Notes under the pieces: generated by a model | What the model was told of the DNA's origin: nothing | Seen by the model: the letters and a program-made list of their open reading frames with translations, nothing else | The model's database searches: none | Source: Bacillota bacterium | GTDB taxonomy: Bacteria > Bacillota > Clostridia > Acetivibrionales > DSM-1351 | Length of the DNA stretch: 9,562 nt | Reading direction: 5' to 3' | Assembly (NCBI GenBank): GCA_023412275.1 | Contig: JAEYNY010000052.1 | Coordinates: 1 to 9,562, forward strand | Position numbers and translations under genes: made by a program | Part shown: piece by piece, positions 1 to 6,005 of the stretch | Layout: each line of letters begins with the position of its first letter | Position numbering within the stretch: position 1 is the first letter of the stretch

Positions 1-128
1 AGCCTGATTGTTGGTACGCTCACTTTAAAATAATCAGCTAATTCTTCATCTGTTAAAAATGGGTCGTACTTAATTTTCTCAAGCAGAGTCTTTTGCCTTT
101 GCTGTTTGTGAGAAGACGATCTGCTCAC
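1..128 (-). CDS. fapR: FapR, transcriptional repressor of fatty-acid/phospholipid synthesis genes (5' part only, runs off the window)
   Basis: Only the first 42 codons lie in the window. The frame starts with GTG at 128, preceded by AAGGGGTGG (135-143) with 6 bases between. The translation begins MSRSSSHKQQRQKTLLEKIK and continues with DPFLTDEELADYFKVSVPTIR, which matches the N-terminal winged-helix DNA-binding domain of FapR: a basic start, then the x-DEELAxxFxVSxxTIR recognition helix. In the known family this domain is followed by a hot-dog domain that binds malonyl-CoA and releases the repressor from DNA; that part is outside the window. The assignment is strongly supported by a FapR-type operator next to its own promoter (161-177), since fapR is autoregulated in Bacillus. 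In Firmicutes plsX and fab genes usually follow; they would lie left of base 1. Confidence 0.85.
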   Translation of the reverse strand, partial: MSRSSSHKQQRQKTLLEKIKYDPFLTDEELADYFKVSVPTIR

Positions 129-160
129 TTACAACCACCCCTTATAATTATTATCTATAA

Positions 161-177
161 TTATTACCAGATACTAA
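161..177 (-). promoter_or_regulatory. FapR operator
   Basis: TTATTACCAGATACTAA is a near-palindrome that agrees at 15 of 17 positions with the FapR site as I recall it (TTAGTACCTGATACTAA). It lies about 15 bases downstream of the -10 box of the fapR promoter, so it covers roughly +8 to +25 of the transcript, where bound repressor would block initiation or early elongation. Malonyl-CoA is the known inducer in this family. The match and position are seen; binding is inferred. Confidence 0.8.
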
Positions 178-191
178 TTGCTGATAATAGG

Positions 192-220
192 ATTATATAT
201 TAACTTTAGTATTATTGCAA
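192..220 (-). promoter_or_regulatory. fapR promoter (sigma-A type)
   Basis: On the minus strand TTGCAA (215-220) is followed after exactly 17 bases by a perfect TATAAT (192-197). Transcription would start near 185, giving a leader of about 55 bases before the GTG at 128, with the FapR operator just inside the transcribed region. This is the best promoter in the fapR-pgsA gap. Confidence 0.75.
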
Positions 221-284
221 CTATTTTCTGATAATATTAAATTTCCCATAAGTACTAATATTAAATTTACATAAACATATTTTT

Positions 285-301
285 TTAGTCTATACCACTA
301 A
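285..301. promoter_or_regulatory. Possible second FapR site
   Basis: TTAGT and ACTAA are separated by 7 bases, giving a 17-base inverted repeat with the same outer arms and spacing as the FapR consensus, but with an unrelated centre (CTATACC). A further half-site, TTAGTACTT on the minus strand, occupies 250-258. Both lie 55-100 bases upstream of the fapR promoter. In AT-rich DNA five-base arms can arise by chance, so this is a suggestion only. Confidence 0.3.
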
Positions 302-319
302 GACCTAAGACATAATAAA

Positions 320-341
320 TAGCCGCAGTTTCCTACGGCTA
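320..341 (-). terminator. pgsA (rimO-pgsA) transcription terminator
   Basis: Read on the minus strand, TAGCCGTAG and CTGCGGCTA form a 9-bp stem with one G-U pair, closed by a GAAA tetraloop of the stable GNRA type, and followed by TTTATTAT. It begins 29 bases after the pgsA stop codon. The T tract is interrupted, so termination may be incomplete in this direction. On the plus strand the stem is followed by CCTTTTT, but no plus-strand gene precedes it. Confidence 0.7.
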
Positions 342-370
342 CCTTTTTATATCAATATAAATGATTGGTT

Positions 371-991
371 TTACATTCCGCTAGACTTAAGTATTTTTAA
401 GTTCTTAGAAAAGAAGTCTATTCCTGAATATATTGTTATTATAACAGCTATAAACATCAGGTAGGAGTCAACCGGCACATCTGTAAATATTGAGAATGGC
501 CAATTCTTCAAAAGACAAACCGAAACTGCTACAGTCTGGAATACCATTTTAACTTTTCCCGACTTGTTTGCTGCAATAACCTGTCCTTCTCCTGCGGCAA
601 CCAAACGTAATCCTGTAACTAAAAGTTCCCTAGAGATTATAATCATAGCTGCCCAACCTGTTACAACCTGCTGCTGAACCAAAGCAATCAGAGCTGCAGT
701 AATTAATAACTTATCCGCTATTGGATCAAGAAATTTTCCAAAAGCAGTAACAAGTTTATGCTTTCTGGCAATATACCCGTCAACCCCATCAGTGCTTGCA
801 GCCAATATAAATAATACAGCAGCAACGTAACTACCATAATTATTTATAAAATTATTTACTGACAACATTTCATCTTTCAAGAATGACAAAAGCTGAAAAT
901 TAACTGTGGCATCAGGAATTGGTATAACAAAAATCATAAATAACGGAACTAAAAATATCCTTGATATAGTTATTTTATTTGGTAAATTCAT
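371..991 (-). CDS. pgsA: CDP-diacylglycerol--glycerol-3-phosphate 3-phosphatidyltransferase
   Basis: Makes phosphatidylglycerophosphate from CDP-diacylglycerol and glycerol-3-phosphate at the cytoplasmic membrane, the committed step to phosphatidylglycerol and cardiolipin. The 206-residue protein starts MNLPNKITISRI as PgsA proteins do and carries the complete CDP-alcohol phosphotransferase motif DGxxAR-x8-GxxxDxxxD. It begins DGVDGYIAR at 68-76 and ends at Asp89 and Asp93; Asp68, Asp71, Asp89 and Asp93 are the expected metal and catalytic residues. Hydrophobic helices surround it (about 9-24, 55-67, 96-118, 148-162, 176-194). A loop at about 25-50 between the first two helices is longer than in short family members. 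ATG at 991 is preceded by AGGAGAGG and overlaps the end of rimO by 17 bases, so the two are probably co-transcribed and translationally coupled. The reader function fits the adjacent lipid regulator fapR. Confidence 0.93.
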   Translation of the reverse strand: MNLPNKITISRIFLVPLFMIFVIPIPDATVNFQLLSFLKDEMLSVNNFINNYGSYVAAVLFILAASTDGVDGYIARKHKLVTAFGKFLDPIADKLLITAALIALVQQQVVTGWAAMIIISRELLVTGLRLVAAGEGQVIAANKSGKVKMVFQTVAVSVCLLKNWPFSIFTDVPVDSYLMFIAVIITIYSGIDFFSKNLKILKSSGM

Positions 992-2315
992 TTATGACCT
1001 CTCCTATCAAATCATAATCTTCAGAATTAAGAATCCTTACATTTGTAAAACTACCTATCGAAAGCTCTTCAGGACTGGTAAAATAAATAACCCCGTCGAT
1101 CTCAGGAGCTTCTGCATAAGTACGTCCATAATAGAATATACCATCATCAGCAATACCGTCAACTATAGTTTTGTATACTTTTCCATTCCTGTCTTGATTT
1201 ATTTCCCTGCTGATTGAATTTTGAAGCTCGAGAATCTTTTTTTGCCTATTTATTTTAATATGCTTTGGTATTTGGTTTTTCATCTTCGCTGCAGGTGTAC
1301 CATCTTCTTTTGAATAAGTAAATACACCTACTCTATCCAACCTGAATTCCTTAAGAAAAGCAATCAATTCTTCAAAATCTTCCTCTGTCTCACCGGGAAA
1401 TCCAACAATCAGTGATGTTCTGATAGTAATACCGCTAACTTTTTCTCTTAACTTATTCAACACCTGCTTAATCTCAGAAATAGTGCCTCTTCTTCCCATC
1501 TGCTTTAATACTCTGTCGGACGCATGCTGAATGGGTATGTCAAGATATTTACACACTTTTGGATTTTCAGCTATTTCTTTAATAAGCTCATCACCTATCT
1601 CCTCAGGGTAGCAATACAAAAGTCTTATCCATTCTATTCCGCTAATATCCGATATCTTTCTGATTAACTCGGGAAGCATTTTTTTGCCATATATATCAAT
1701 ACCGTAACGAGTACTGTCCTGTGCAACAATAATGATTTCCTTTGCACCTTTTTGAGCCAAAAGCTCAGCTTCTCTAACTAATGATTCCACTTTACGGCTC
1801 CTGTATTTACCTCTGAGAAAAGGTATTATACAGTATGTGCAGCGATTGTCGCATCCTTCTGATATTTTCAAGTAAACAGAATGTTTGGCTGATGAAATTA
1901 CTCTCTCTTGGTCAAGATAATCAGTTTCGTCAAGCTTTCCATAAGATACTGTCTTTTCTCCCATATAAGCAAGATTAATTACTTCAGCTATTTCTTTATA
2001 ATTACCCGTACCAAGAACTGCGTCTACTTCCGGTATCTGTTCTAGTATTTTTTCCTTATACCTTTCTGCCATACAACCGGTAACTATAAGTACCTCGCAA
2101 TTGCGTCCCTTTTCATCTGCCATTTCTAAAATTGTATTAATGGATTCCTGCTGAGCGGATTCGATAAACCCACATGTATTTACTATAAGTACATTAGCAT
2201 CTTCCTTGTTGTTTACAATTTCATAATCTGCATGTGACAGCATACCTAACATTATCTCACTGTCTACTAAATTTTTGGGGCACCCCAATGAGACGATGCC
2301 TATCTTTTTTTTCAC
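975..2315 (-). CDS. rimO: Ribosomal protein S12 (aspartate) methylthiotransferase RimO
   Basis: A radical-SAM enzyme that adds a methylthio group to the conserved aspartate of ribosomal protein S12. The 446 residues show all three expected domains. The N-terminal methylthiotransferase domain has cluster cysteines Cys12 (SLGCPKNLVDSE), Cys48 (NTCGF) and Cys81 (TGCMAERY). The radical-SAM core has Cys155, Cys159 and Cys162 (GCDNRCTYC) for the second 4Fe-4S cluster. A C-terminal TRAM domain occupies about 375-440. The LGCPKNLVDSE signature marks RimO; the tRNA-modifying relative MiaB has a YGCQMN-type sequence there. It starts with GTG at 2315, with GGAGGG at 2322-2327 six bases away. It has its own good promoter upstream and leads into pgsA with a 17-base overlap. 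Confidence 0.95.
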   Translation of the reverse strand: MKKKIGIVSLGCPKNLVDSEIMLGMLSHADYEIVNNKEDANVLIVNTCGFIESAQQESINTILEMADEKGRNCEVLIVTGCMAERYKEKILEQIPEVDAVLGTGNYKEIAEVINLAYMGEKTVSYGKLDETDYLDQERVISSAKHSVYLKISEGCDNRCTYCIIPFLRGKYRSRKVESLVREAELLAQKGAKEIIIVAQDSTRYGIDIYGKKMLPELIRKISDISGIEWIRLLYCYPEEIGDELIKEIAENPKVCKYLDIPIQHASDRVLKQMGRRGTISEIKQVLNKLREKVSGITIRTSLIVGFPGETEEDFEELIAFLKEFRLDRVGVFTYSKEDGTPAAKMKNQIPKHIKINRQKKILELQNSISREINQDRNGKVYKTIVDGIADDGIFYYGRTYAEAPEIDGVIYFTSPEELSIGSFTNVRILNSEDYDLIGEVINEFTK

Positions 2316-2387
2316 CTAAAGCCCTCCATATTTCGATTTAAAGATCGTATATTTATTGTTTTAATAATCTAAAAAGTTCTATTAAAA

Positions 2388-2416
2388 ATTATTTAATAAT
2401 AATTAGAGATTGTCAA
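2388..2416 (-). promoter_or_regulatory. Promoter for rimO-pgsA
   Basis: On the minus strand a perfect TTGACA (2411-2416) is followed after 17 bases by AATAAT (2388-2393), giving a transcript start near 2380 and a leader of about 65 bases before the rimO GTG. No clear terminator for recX is visible in the 161-base gap, so rimO may also receive read-through from recA-recX. Confidence 0.7.
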
Positions 2417-2476
2417 TGTTTTAGGTAAATAATTTGCAAATATTTAATTTTTGTACCAGTTGAAATCCGCATTACA

Positions 2477-3097
2477 TCAGTCTTCTGGTAAGTATTTACT
2501 TATTGCTTTTGAAATTTGATTATAACTGAACCCTCTGCTCGCAAGATATGATTTCATTTTCTTAATCAAAATCTCATCATATTCGCTATATTTGTAATAC
2601 CTTTTATTAAGTAATTCCAGGGCTATCTGATCATCATCAGGGTTTAATTCTTCAATAACGCTGTTTATTATATCGTTAGGAATTCCCTTATTTTCCAGTT
2701 CCATTTCCAATAGCTTTATAGACTTTGGCTTCAGCTTTGTTTTTTCGGATATGTATTTAGAAGCATATTTGTAATCATTTATGTAATCTATTTCAGTTAA
2801 ATCTTTTATAACTTGGCTTATCGTATTTTCCTCATACCCAAGTTCACTAAGCTTTTCTTTTACTTCATAAGAAGTCCTGAGCTTTAGTGAAAGAAATTTT
2901 ACCGCAGAATTCTTTGCAGCGGCATAAACCTCATATTTAAGTATGTAATCCAACGTTTCCTGCTCAATGACTTTGTCAATGGTAAGGTTAAGAGCATCAA
3001 TACGTTTCAGGGGCAAGACAAATTCTTGCTTGTTATCAATGTAGACACTTACCATGGATTTATTCTTATTACTTTTCTCTATTGATGTAATCCGCAT
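2477..3097 (-). CDS. recX: Regulatory protein RecX (RecA modulator)
   Basis: RecX binds RecA filaments and limits or reshapes their activity. The 206-residue product begins MRITSIEKSNKNK and has the RecX make-up: a short N-terminal beta-rich part (about 1-55), then repeated three-helix modules rich in charged residues, for example LKLRTSYEVKEKLSELGY, a region around KPKSIKLLEMELENKGI, and SYLASRGFSYNQISKAI near the end. The position directly after recA is typical. The open frame extends 16 codons further upstream to 3145, but that ATG lies inside a hairpin arm and has no usable ribosome site. ATG at 3097 has GGAGG (3103-3107) five bases upstream and gives the usual RecX N-terminus; an in-frame ATG at 3109 is a second possibility. 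E. coli RecX is shorter (166 residues) and B. subtilis RecX longer (264). Confidence 0.88.
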   Translation of the reverse strand: MRITSIEKSNKNKSMVSVYIDNKQEFVLPLKRIDALNLTIDKVIEQETLDYILKYEVYAAAKNSAVKFLSLKLRTSYEVKEKLSELGYEENTISQVIKDLTEIDYINDYKYASKYISEKTKLKPKSIKLLEMELENKGIPNDIINSVIEELNPDDDQIALELLNKRYYKYSEYDEILIKKMKSYLASRGFSYNQISKAISKYLPED

Positions 3098-3117
3098 AAC
3101 AGCCTCCATATTTCCAT
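3079..3117 (-). CDS. Possible 12-codon leader peptide overlapping the recX start
   Basis: The perfect Shine-Dalgarno AAGGAGGT just after the recA-recX hairpin sits four bases before an ATG at 3117 that is not in the recX frame. That ATG opens a frame reading MEIWRLLCGLHQ, then TAG at 3079-3081, so it ends 19 bases inside recX. Ribosomes loaded here would terminate just beyond the recX start and could re-initiate at 3097, a layout seen in translational coupling. Equally, the strong site may simply feed recX through the in-frame ATG at 3109, 12 bases away. No family is recognised, and the peptide may have no function of its own. Confidence 0.35.
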   Translation of the reverse strand: MEIWRLLCGLHQ

Positions 3118-3133
3118 AGTACCTCCTTACTAT

Positions 3134-3182
3134 ATTATAAGGCATGCCTGTATGGAATTAATCCTCCGGCATGCCTTATAAT
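3134..3182 (-). promoter_or_regulatory. Long inverted repeat between recA and recX (attenuator or partial terminator)
   Basis: Arms 3134-3148 and 3168-3182 are perfect 15-bp inverted repeats (ATTATAAGGCATGCC and its complement) around a 19-base loop. The structure starts 35 bases after the recA stop codon. Read on the minus strand it is followed by ATAGTAAGGAGG and not by a T run, so it is not a classical full terminator; the TTATAAT at the end of the 3' arm is the nearest thing. A recA-recX hairpin letting through only part of the transcripts is known in E. coli. The same role, or mRNA 3'-end protection of recA, is inferred here. Confidence 0.65.
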
Positions 3183-3217
3183 GACTCTAATTATTCTTCT
3201 CTTATTCTATATATCAC

Positions 3218-4264
3218 TTATTCAATTTCATCAAGTGCAATATCTTCGTCTTCTTGGTGTCCTTCATTTTGCGGAGCAGCAGTTACAACAAAGTTGCTTC
3301 TGATAAGTTTCTCAATTTCACTGCACATAGCAGAATTCTCTTTTAGATATTGTTTTGCATTTTCACGGCCCTGACCTATACGCTGACCGTTATATGAGAA
3401 CCACGCTCCACTTTTATTGACAATATCCATGCTAACTGCTATGTCAAGTATACCGCCTTCTCTTGATATACCTTCACCATAAACGATATCAAACTCCGCT
3501 TCTTTAAATGGAGGTGCAACCTTGTTTTTTACAACCTTTACTCTTGTTCTGTTACCAACAACTTCATTTGCTTGCTTAATGGCTTCTATTCTTCTAACGT
3601 CAAGTCTTACTGAGGAATAGAACTTTAATGCCCTACCACCGGGAGTAGTTTCCGGATTACCGAACATTATACCAACCTTCTCACGAAGCTGATTAATAAA
3701 TATAGCTGTTGTCTTTGATTTACTAATAACACCAGCTAATTTTCTAAGTGCCTGTGACATGAGCCTTGCTTGTAATCCAATATGGGAATCTCCCATCTCT
3801 CCGTCAATTTCAGCCTTAGGTACAAGAGCAGCAACAGAGTCAACTACAATAACATCTATGGCACCACTTCTTACAAGTGCTTCTGTAATCTCAAGAGCCT
3901 GTTCACCTGTATCAGGCTGTGATACTATCAAATTTTCTATATCAACCCCAAGTTTCTTTGCATACACAGGATCAAGGGCATGTTCTGCGTCAATAAAAGC
4001 AGCTTCGCCTCCGGCTTTTTGAGCCTCTGCAATAATATGCAGTGCAACTGTTGTTTTTCCTGATGACTCAGGCCCGAAAACCTCAACTATTCTTCCTCTG
4101 GGAACTCCTCCGACTCCGAGTGCCAGATCAAGGCTCATTGACCCTGTAGGAATACTCTCTATATTCATATGTGAATTTTCGCCCAACTTCATTACTGCAC
4201 CTTTGCCAAACTGTTTCTCTATCTGGCCCAACGCCATCTCTAATGCTTTTTTCTTTTCTAACAC
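3218..4264 (-). CDS. recA: RecA, DNA strand-exchange recombinase and LexA co-protease
   Basis: RecA polymerises on single-stranded DNA, drives homologous pairing and triggers LexA self-cleavage. The 348-residue protein is full length and intact. Walker A GPESSGKT is at 64-71, the catalytic glutamate Glu94 lies in IDAEHALDP, Walker B is IVVDSVAAL at about 139-147, loop L1 is around EIDGEMGD (152-159), and loop L2 lies in GIMFGNPETTPGGRAL (198-213). A C-terminal acidic tail (EDEDIALDEIE) ends the protein. It starts with GTG at 4264, and AAAGGAGGT (4271-4279) is six bases upstream, close to ideal. Upstream are a strong promoter and a LexA box, so transcription is expected to be DNA-damage inducible. 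murJ ends 92 bases upstream and may read through. Confidence 0.98.
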   Translation of the reverse strand: MLEKKKALEMALGQIEKQFGKGAVMKLGENSHMNIESIPTGSMSLDLALGVGGVPRGRIVEVFGPESSGKTTVALHIIAEAQKAGGEAAFIDAEHALDPVYAKKLGVDIENLIVSQPDTGEQALEITEALVRSGAIDVIVVDSVAALVPKAEIDGEMGDSHIGLQARLMSQALRKLAGVISKSKTTAIFINQLREKVGIMFGNPETTPGGRALKFYSSVRLDVRRIEAIKQANEVVGNRTRVKVVKNKVAPPFKEAEFDIVYGEGISREGGILDIAVSMDIVNKSGAWFSYNGQRIGQGRENAKQYLKENSAMCSEIEKLIRSNFVVTAAPQNEGHQEDEDIALDEIE

Positions 4265-4285
4265 GGGGTGACCTCCTTTGTCATT

Positions 4286-4299
4286 CGAACATTTGTTCT
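4286..4299. promoter_or_regulatory. LexA (DinR) SOS box of recA
   Basis: CGAACATTTGTTCT holds the inverted repeat GAAC-N4-GTTC and closely follows the Gram-positive LexA consensus CGAACRNRYGTTYC. It begins six bases downstream of the -10 box, covering the predicted transcription start, so LexA binding would repress recA directly until cleavage after DNA damage. No lexA gene lies in the window. Confidence 0.9.
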
Positions 4300-4305
4300 T
4301 TTTTA

Positions 4306-4334
4306 ATTATATATTTTTTTTCATCTACAGTCAA
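4306..4334 (-). promoter_or_regulatory. recA promoter (sigma-A type)
   Basis: On the minus strand TTGACT (4329-4334) is separated by 17 bases, including an eight-A run, from a perfect TATAAT (4306-4311). Transcription should begin near 4299, inside the LexA box. The leader to the GTG start is about 35 bases. The promoter lies wholly within the murJ-recA gap. Confidence 0.85.
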
Positions 4335-4356
4335 CTGTTAAATTTAAAATATTTCG

Positions 4357-5952
4357 TTACTTATGTTTTTTTACTAAACCTTTAATTTTGCCAATAAATT
4401 TGTTCTTAACTGCAACTGCCTCGTCAATCTTAAACAACATAGTAAATGCAAAATAAACCGATGCACCTACTACAATTTCTATGCCCAATACTGATATTTC
4501 AGTCAGTTTGGAGTGCATTGCAAACGGCTTTGTAAAATCAATAGGGATAAATTTGTTTAAGATGAATAATACTACCCCCATTATAACCGCAGCTCCCAAC
4601 AGCTTTAATGAATAGTTAAGCAGCTTTTTCCATCCCATTCCATTCATTCGTTTTGATATTATCACCATCATAATAGCCATATTCACCACACTTTGTATGG
4701 AATACGATAATGACATTCCCGCCGGGCCCAGATCTGTAGCTTTCATGAATATGTAACAGAAAACAAAGTTTAGTGCAATAGATATTGTACCAATGTAAAG
4801 AGGCGTCTTGGTATCATTATCCGCATAAAAAGCTCTGTTCAGAAGAGCAAGCATTGATTGTGCAATCATTGCAGCAGTAAACAGTAGTAATATACTGCCT
4901 GCCGTTATGATTCTCTCTTTTCCGATAACTTGCGACCATTTGTAAACAACGCTGACGACAGGTTGAGAAAGGACAATAAATGCCACTGACGACGGTATTA
5001 TAAGGTAAAGAATTGTTCTAAAACCATTATCGAGTATTTCCTTAAATTCTCCTATCTTTTTAAGTGCCAATTTTTCTGACAGCGTAGGAAGAATTGCTGT
5101 CCCAAGTCCCATTGCAAATATGCCGTAGGGCAGTTGCCATAAATCATTTGCATTGTAATATGCTGTTATGCTTCCGTCATTTTTGAACATTGATATAAAG
5201 TTCAGTGATATAAGTATATTTATTTGTGCTATGGCAGACGCTGCAAGGGATGGTATTGCAAGCTTGAACAGCCTTCTGAATCCCTGATTCTTCCAAAGAA
5301 TTTTAGGCCTGTAGTACTTTAAATTAGGCCATGCAAAGGATATCTGCATTATGAAATAAATGATTGCACTTGCCAATACGCCAAATGCAACGTATCTTAC
5401 GCCAAATCTGCTAAGTATGAGTATGCTAAGTGCAGTTCCAAGGTTATAAACTGACGGTGCAAATGCAGCGGAAGCAAACCTCTTATATGAATAAAGTACT
5501 CCATTTGTTATTCCTGCAAGCATCATAAAACCAACTGATGGGAACAGTATTCTGGTAAGTTGGATTGTCAGCTCCCTTTTTTCTCCCGTTAAGCCTGACG
5601 CAGTCATGGATACAACAGCAGGAGCAAAAATTACTCCAAGTATGCATACACCAATCATGGTTACAAATACAACGTTTACAAAAGTTCCAATAGCTTTCCA
5701 GCCGTCCTCTTCCTCATCTTTAGCAATGTATCCCGATAGTACGGGAACAAGTGCGGCGGAAATTGCCCCTCCGATTAATAAATTGTACATTAAGTCAGTG
5801 GTTCTGAACGCTGCCAGCAGTGAATCCGACTGTGCTGCGGTAAGCAGATTATTAATAAGTATTGTTCTTAAGTAACCTGTTATTCTGCTTACAACCAACG
5901 ACGCCATTACAATTATTGCGGCACCTGTTAATTTTTTATTATTTGAACTCAA
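4357..5952 (-). CDS. murJ: Lipid II flippase MurJ (MviN family)
   Basis: Moves lipid-linked peptidoglycan precursor across the cytoplasmic membrane. The protein is almost entirely hydrophobic helices (about 14 expected in the family). It carries MurJ hallmarks: SRITGYLR near the N-terminus followed by QSDSLLAAFR, which match the positions of E. coli Arg18, Arg24 and Asp39; a conserved segment around NDLWQLPYGIFAMGLGTAI; and RAFYADNDTKTP at about 373-384. The frame is open up to a TTG at 6009 that overlaps the cinA stop, but no ribosome site precedes it. TTG at 5952 has GGGAGGG (5959-5965) six bases upstream and gives a 531-residue protein starting near the first helix, so I chose it. cinA ends 53 bases upstream of this start, indicating one transcript. 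In B. subtilis cinA and recA are adjacent; here murJ sits between them. Confidence 0.92.
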   Translation of the reverse strand: MSSNNKKLTGAAIIVMASLVVSRITGYLRTILINNLLTAAQSDSLLAAFRTTDLMYNLLIGGAISAALVPVLSGYIAKDEEEDGWKAIGTFVNVVFVTMIGVCILGVIFAPAVVSMTASGLTGEKRELTIQLTRILFPSVGFMMLAGITNGVLYSYKRFASAAFAPSVYNLGTALSILILSRFGVRYVAFGVLASAIIYFIMQISFAWPNLKYYRPKILWKNQGFRRLFKLAIPSLAASAIAQINILISLNFISMFKNDGSITAYYNANDLWQLPYGIFAMGLGTAILPTLSEKLALKKIGEFKEILDNGFRTILYLIIPSSVAFIVLSQPVVSVVYKWSQVIGKERIITAGSILLLFTAAMIAQSMLALLNRAFYADNDTKTPLYIGTISIALNFVFCYIFMKATDLGPAGMSLSYSIQSVVNMAIMMVIISKRMNGMGWKKLLNYSLKLLGAAVIMGVVLFILNKFIPIDFTKPFAMHSKLTEISVLGIEIVVGASVYFAFTMLFKIDEAVAVKNKFIGKIKGLVKKHK

Positions 5953-5958
5953 ATTAAA

Positions 5959-5965
5959 CCCTCCC
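5959..5965 (-). promoter_or_regulatory. Ribosome binding site that decides the murJ start
   Basis: GGGAGGG on the minus strand lies six bases before TTG at 5952. The upstream alternative TTG (6009), which would add 19 residues and overlap the cinA stop as TTGA, has only AAAATTGATC before it and no Shine-Dalgarno. The extra residues are polar and basic and unlike a MurJ N-terminus. Confidence 0.7.
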
Positions 5966-6005
5966 GGCTGCCCACTTGCAGCCCTTTTCCTGTGTATATC
6001 AATTA

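Noticed and set aside
906..1217. Plus-strand frame of 103 codons across the pgsA-rimO junction
   Set aside because: It is antisense to two well-identified genes, has no ribosome site and its translation resembles no protein family.
2388..2400. AT-only palindrome ATTATTTAATAAT over the rimO -10 region
   Set aside because: Its composition alone makes such a palindrome likely; it is explained by the promoter.
3098..3145. N-terminal extension of RecX starting at ATG 3145
   Set aside because: The ATG lies in the hairpin arm, the only upstream GGAGG is 17 bases away in the loop, and the extra residues translate the ribosome-site region.
3759..4022. Plus-strand frame inside recA (87 codons); similar frames at 5606-5875 inside murJ and 6337-6735 inside cinA
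   Set aside because: All are antisense shadows of strongly conserved genes and have skewed, low-complexity compositions without ribosome sites.
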